Positions 5,833 to 5,856 of a stretch of 5,856 bases of DNA are shown piece by piece. The notes beneath the pieces are model-generated. The model was not told where the DNA came from. It ran no database searches and saw only the letters and a program-made list of their open reading frames with translations. A program made the translations under genes and the position numbers. Source of the DNA: Actinomycetota bacterium (GTDB taxonomy: Bacteria > Actinomycetota > Actinomycetes > Nanopelagicales > Nanopelagicaceae); NCBI GenBank assembly GCA_947488645.1, contig CANLAC010000074.1, positions 1-5,856 on the forward strand, read 5' to 3'. The number at the start of each line of letters is the position of its first letter. The stretch's first letter is position 1.

Positions 5833-5856
5833 ATGGCTAGAGCAGTCGGAATCGAC
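5833..5856 (+). CDS. dnaK: DnaK (Hsp70 chaperone), first eight codons only
   Basis: The last 24 bases encode MARAVGID, the start of actinobacterial DnaK, which normally continues LGTTNS to form the first phosphate-binding loop of the ATPase domain. The fragment alone is short. The call rests on the exact match to the remembered actinobacterial N-terminus, plus the upstream HAIR boxes and good ribosome binding site, all expected for a dnaK-grpE-dnaJ-hspR operon. DnaK is the cytoplasmic ATP-dependent Hsp70 that binds unfolded polypeptides with DnaJ and GrpE. It is transcribed divergently from the Fe-S oxidoreductase gene, and 153 bp separate the two chosen starts. The rest of the gene lies beyond the window. 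Confidence 0.88.

Noticed and set aside
1..5856. Signs of horizontal transfer, a defence system or another new mobile system.
   Set aside because: All genes are ordinary chromosomal families with similar base use; no integrase, transposase, terminal repeats, tRNA or unknown large ORF is present.

Overview
The window looks like chromosomal DNA from an actinobacterium with moderate to low GC and very tight gene packing. The clues are the dnaK start encoding MARAVGID, two HAIR-type (HspR) operators in front of it, a PhoP/TcrX-like response regulator, and a large membrane Fe-S reductase of the type of M. tuberculosis Rv0338c. The compact, AT-leaning character would suit a streamlined aquatic lineage such as Nanopelagicales (acI), but that placement is inference. 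No mobile element, CRISPR array, tRNA or rRNA was seen.

Layout. Plus strand, 1-1430: the 3' part of a lemA-family gene, then htpX 11 bp later, probably one operon. Minus strand, 1427-3577: a two-component pair read right to left, an OmpR/PhoB-family response regulator (3577-2864) and its histidine kinase (2860-1427). The kinase stop codon interlocks with the htpX stop codon. Minus strand, 3634-5679: a 681-residue membrane-anchored Fe-S oxidoreductase with a NarI-like cytochrome domain, two 4Fe-4S motifs and two CCG domains. 5680-5832: a divergent control region with two tandem HAIR boxes, a candidate -10, a hairpin and a Shine-Dalgarno. Plus strand, 5833 to the end: the first eight codons of dnaK. 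No gene-free stretch exceeds 300 bases.

Together the genes mix protein quality control (HtpX membrane protease, DnaK chaperone under probable HspR control), an envelope-sensing two-component system and a membrane redox enzyme. Two control regions stand out: the HspR-type region before dnaK, and a three-fold 11-bp-phased direct repeat before the response regulator that fits an OmpR/PhoB-type operator. Four of the five visible or inferred starts lack a Shine-Dalgarno; only dnaK has a good one. I found no clearly new biological system. The genes belong to known families and the interest lies mainly in regulation and arrangement.
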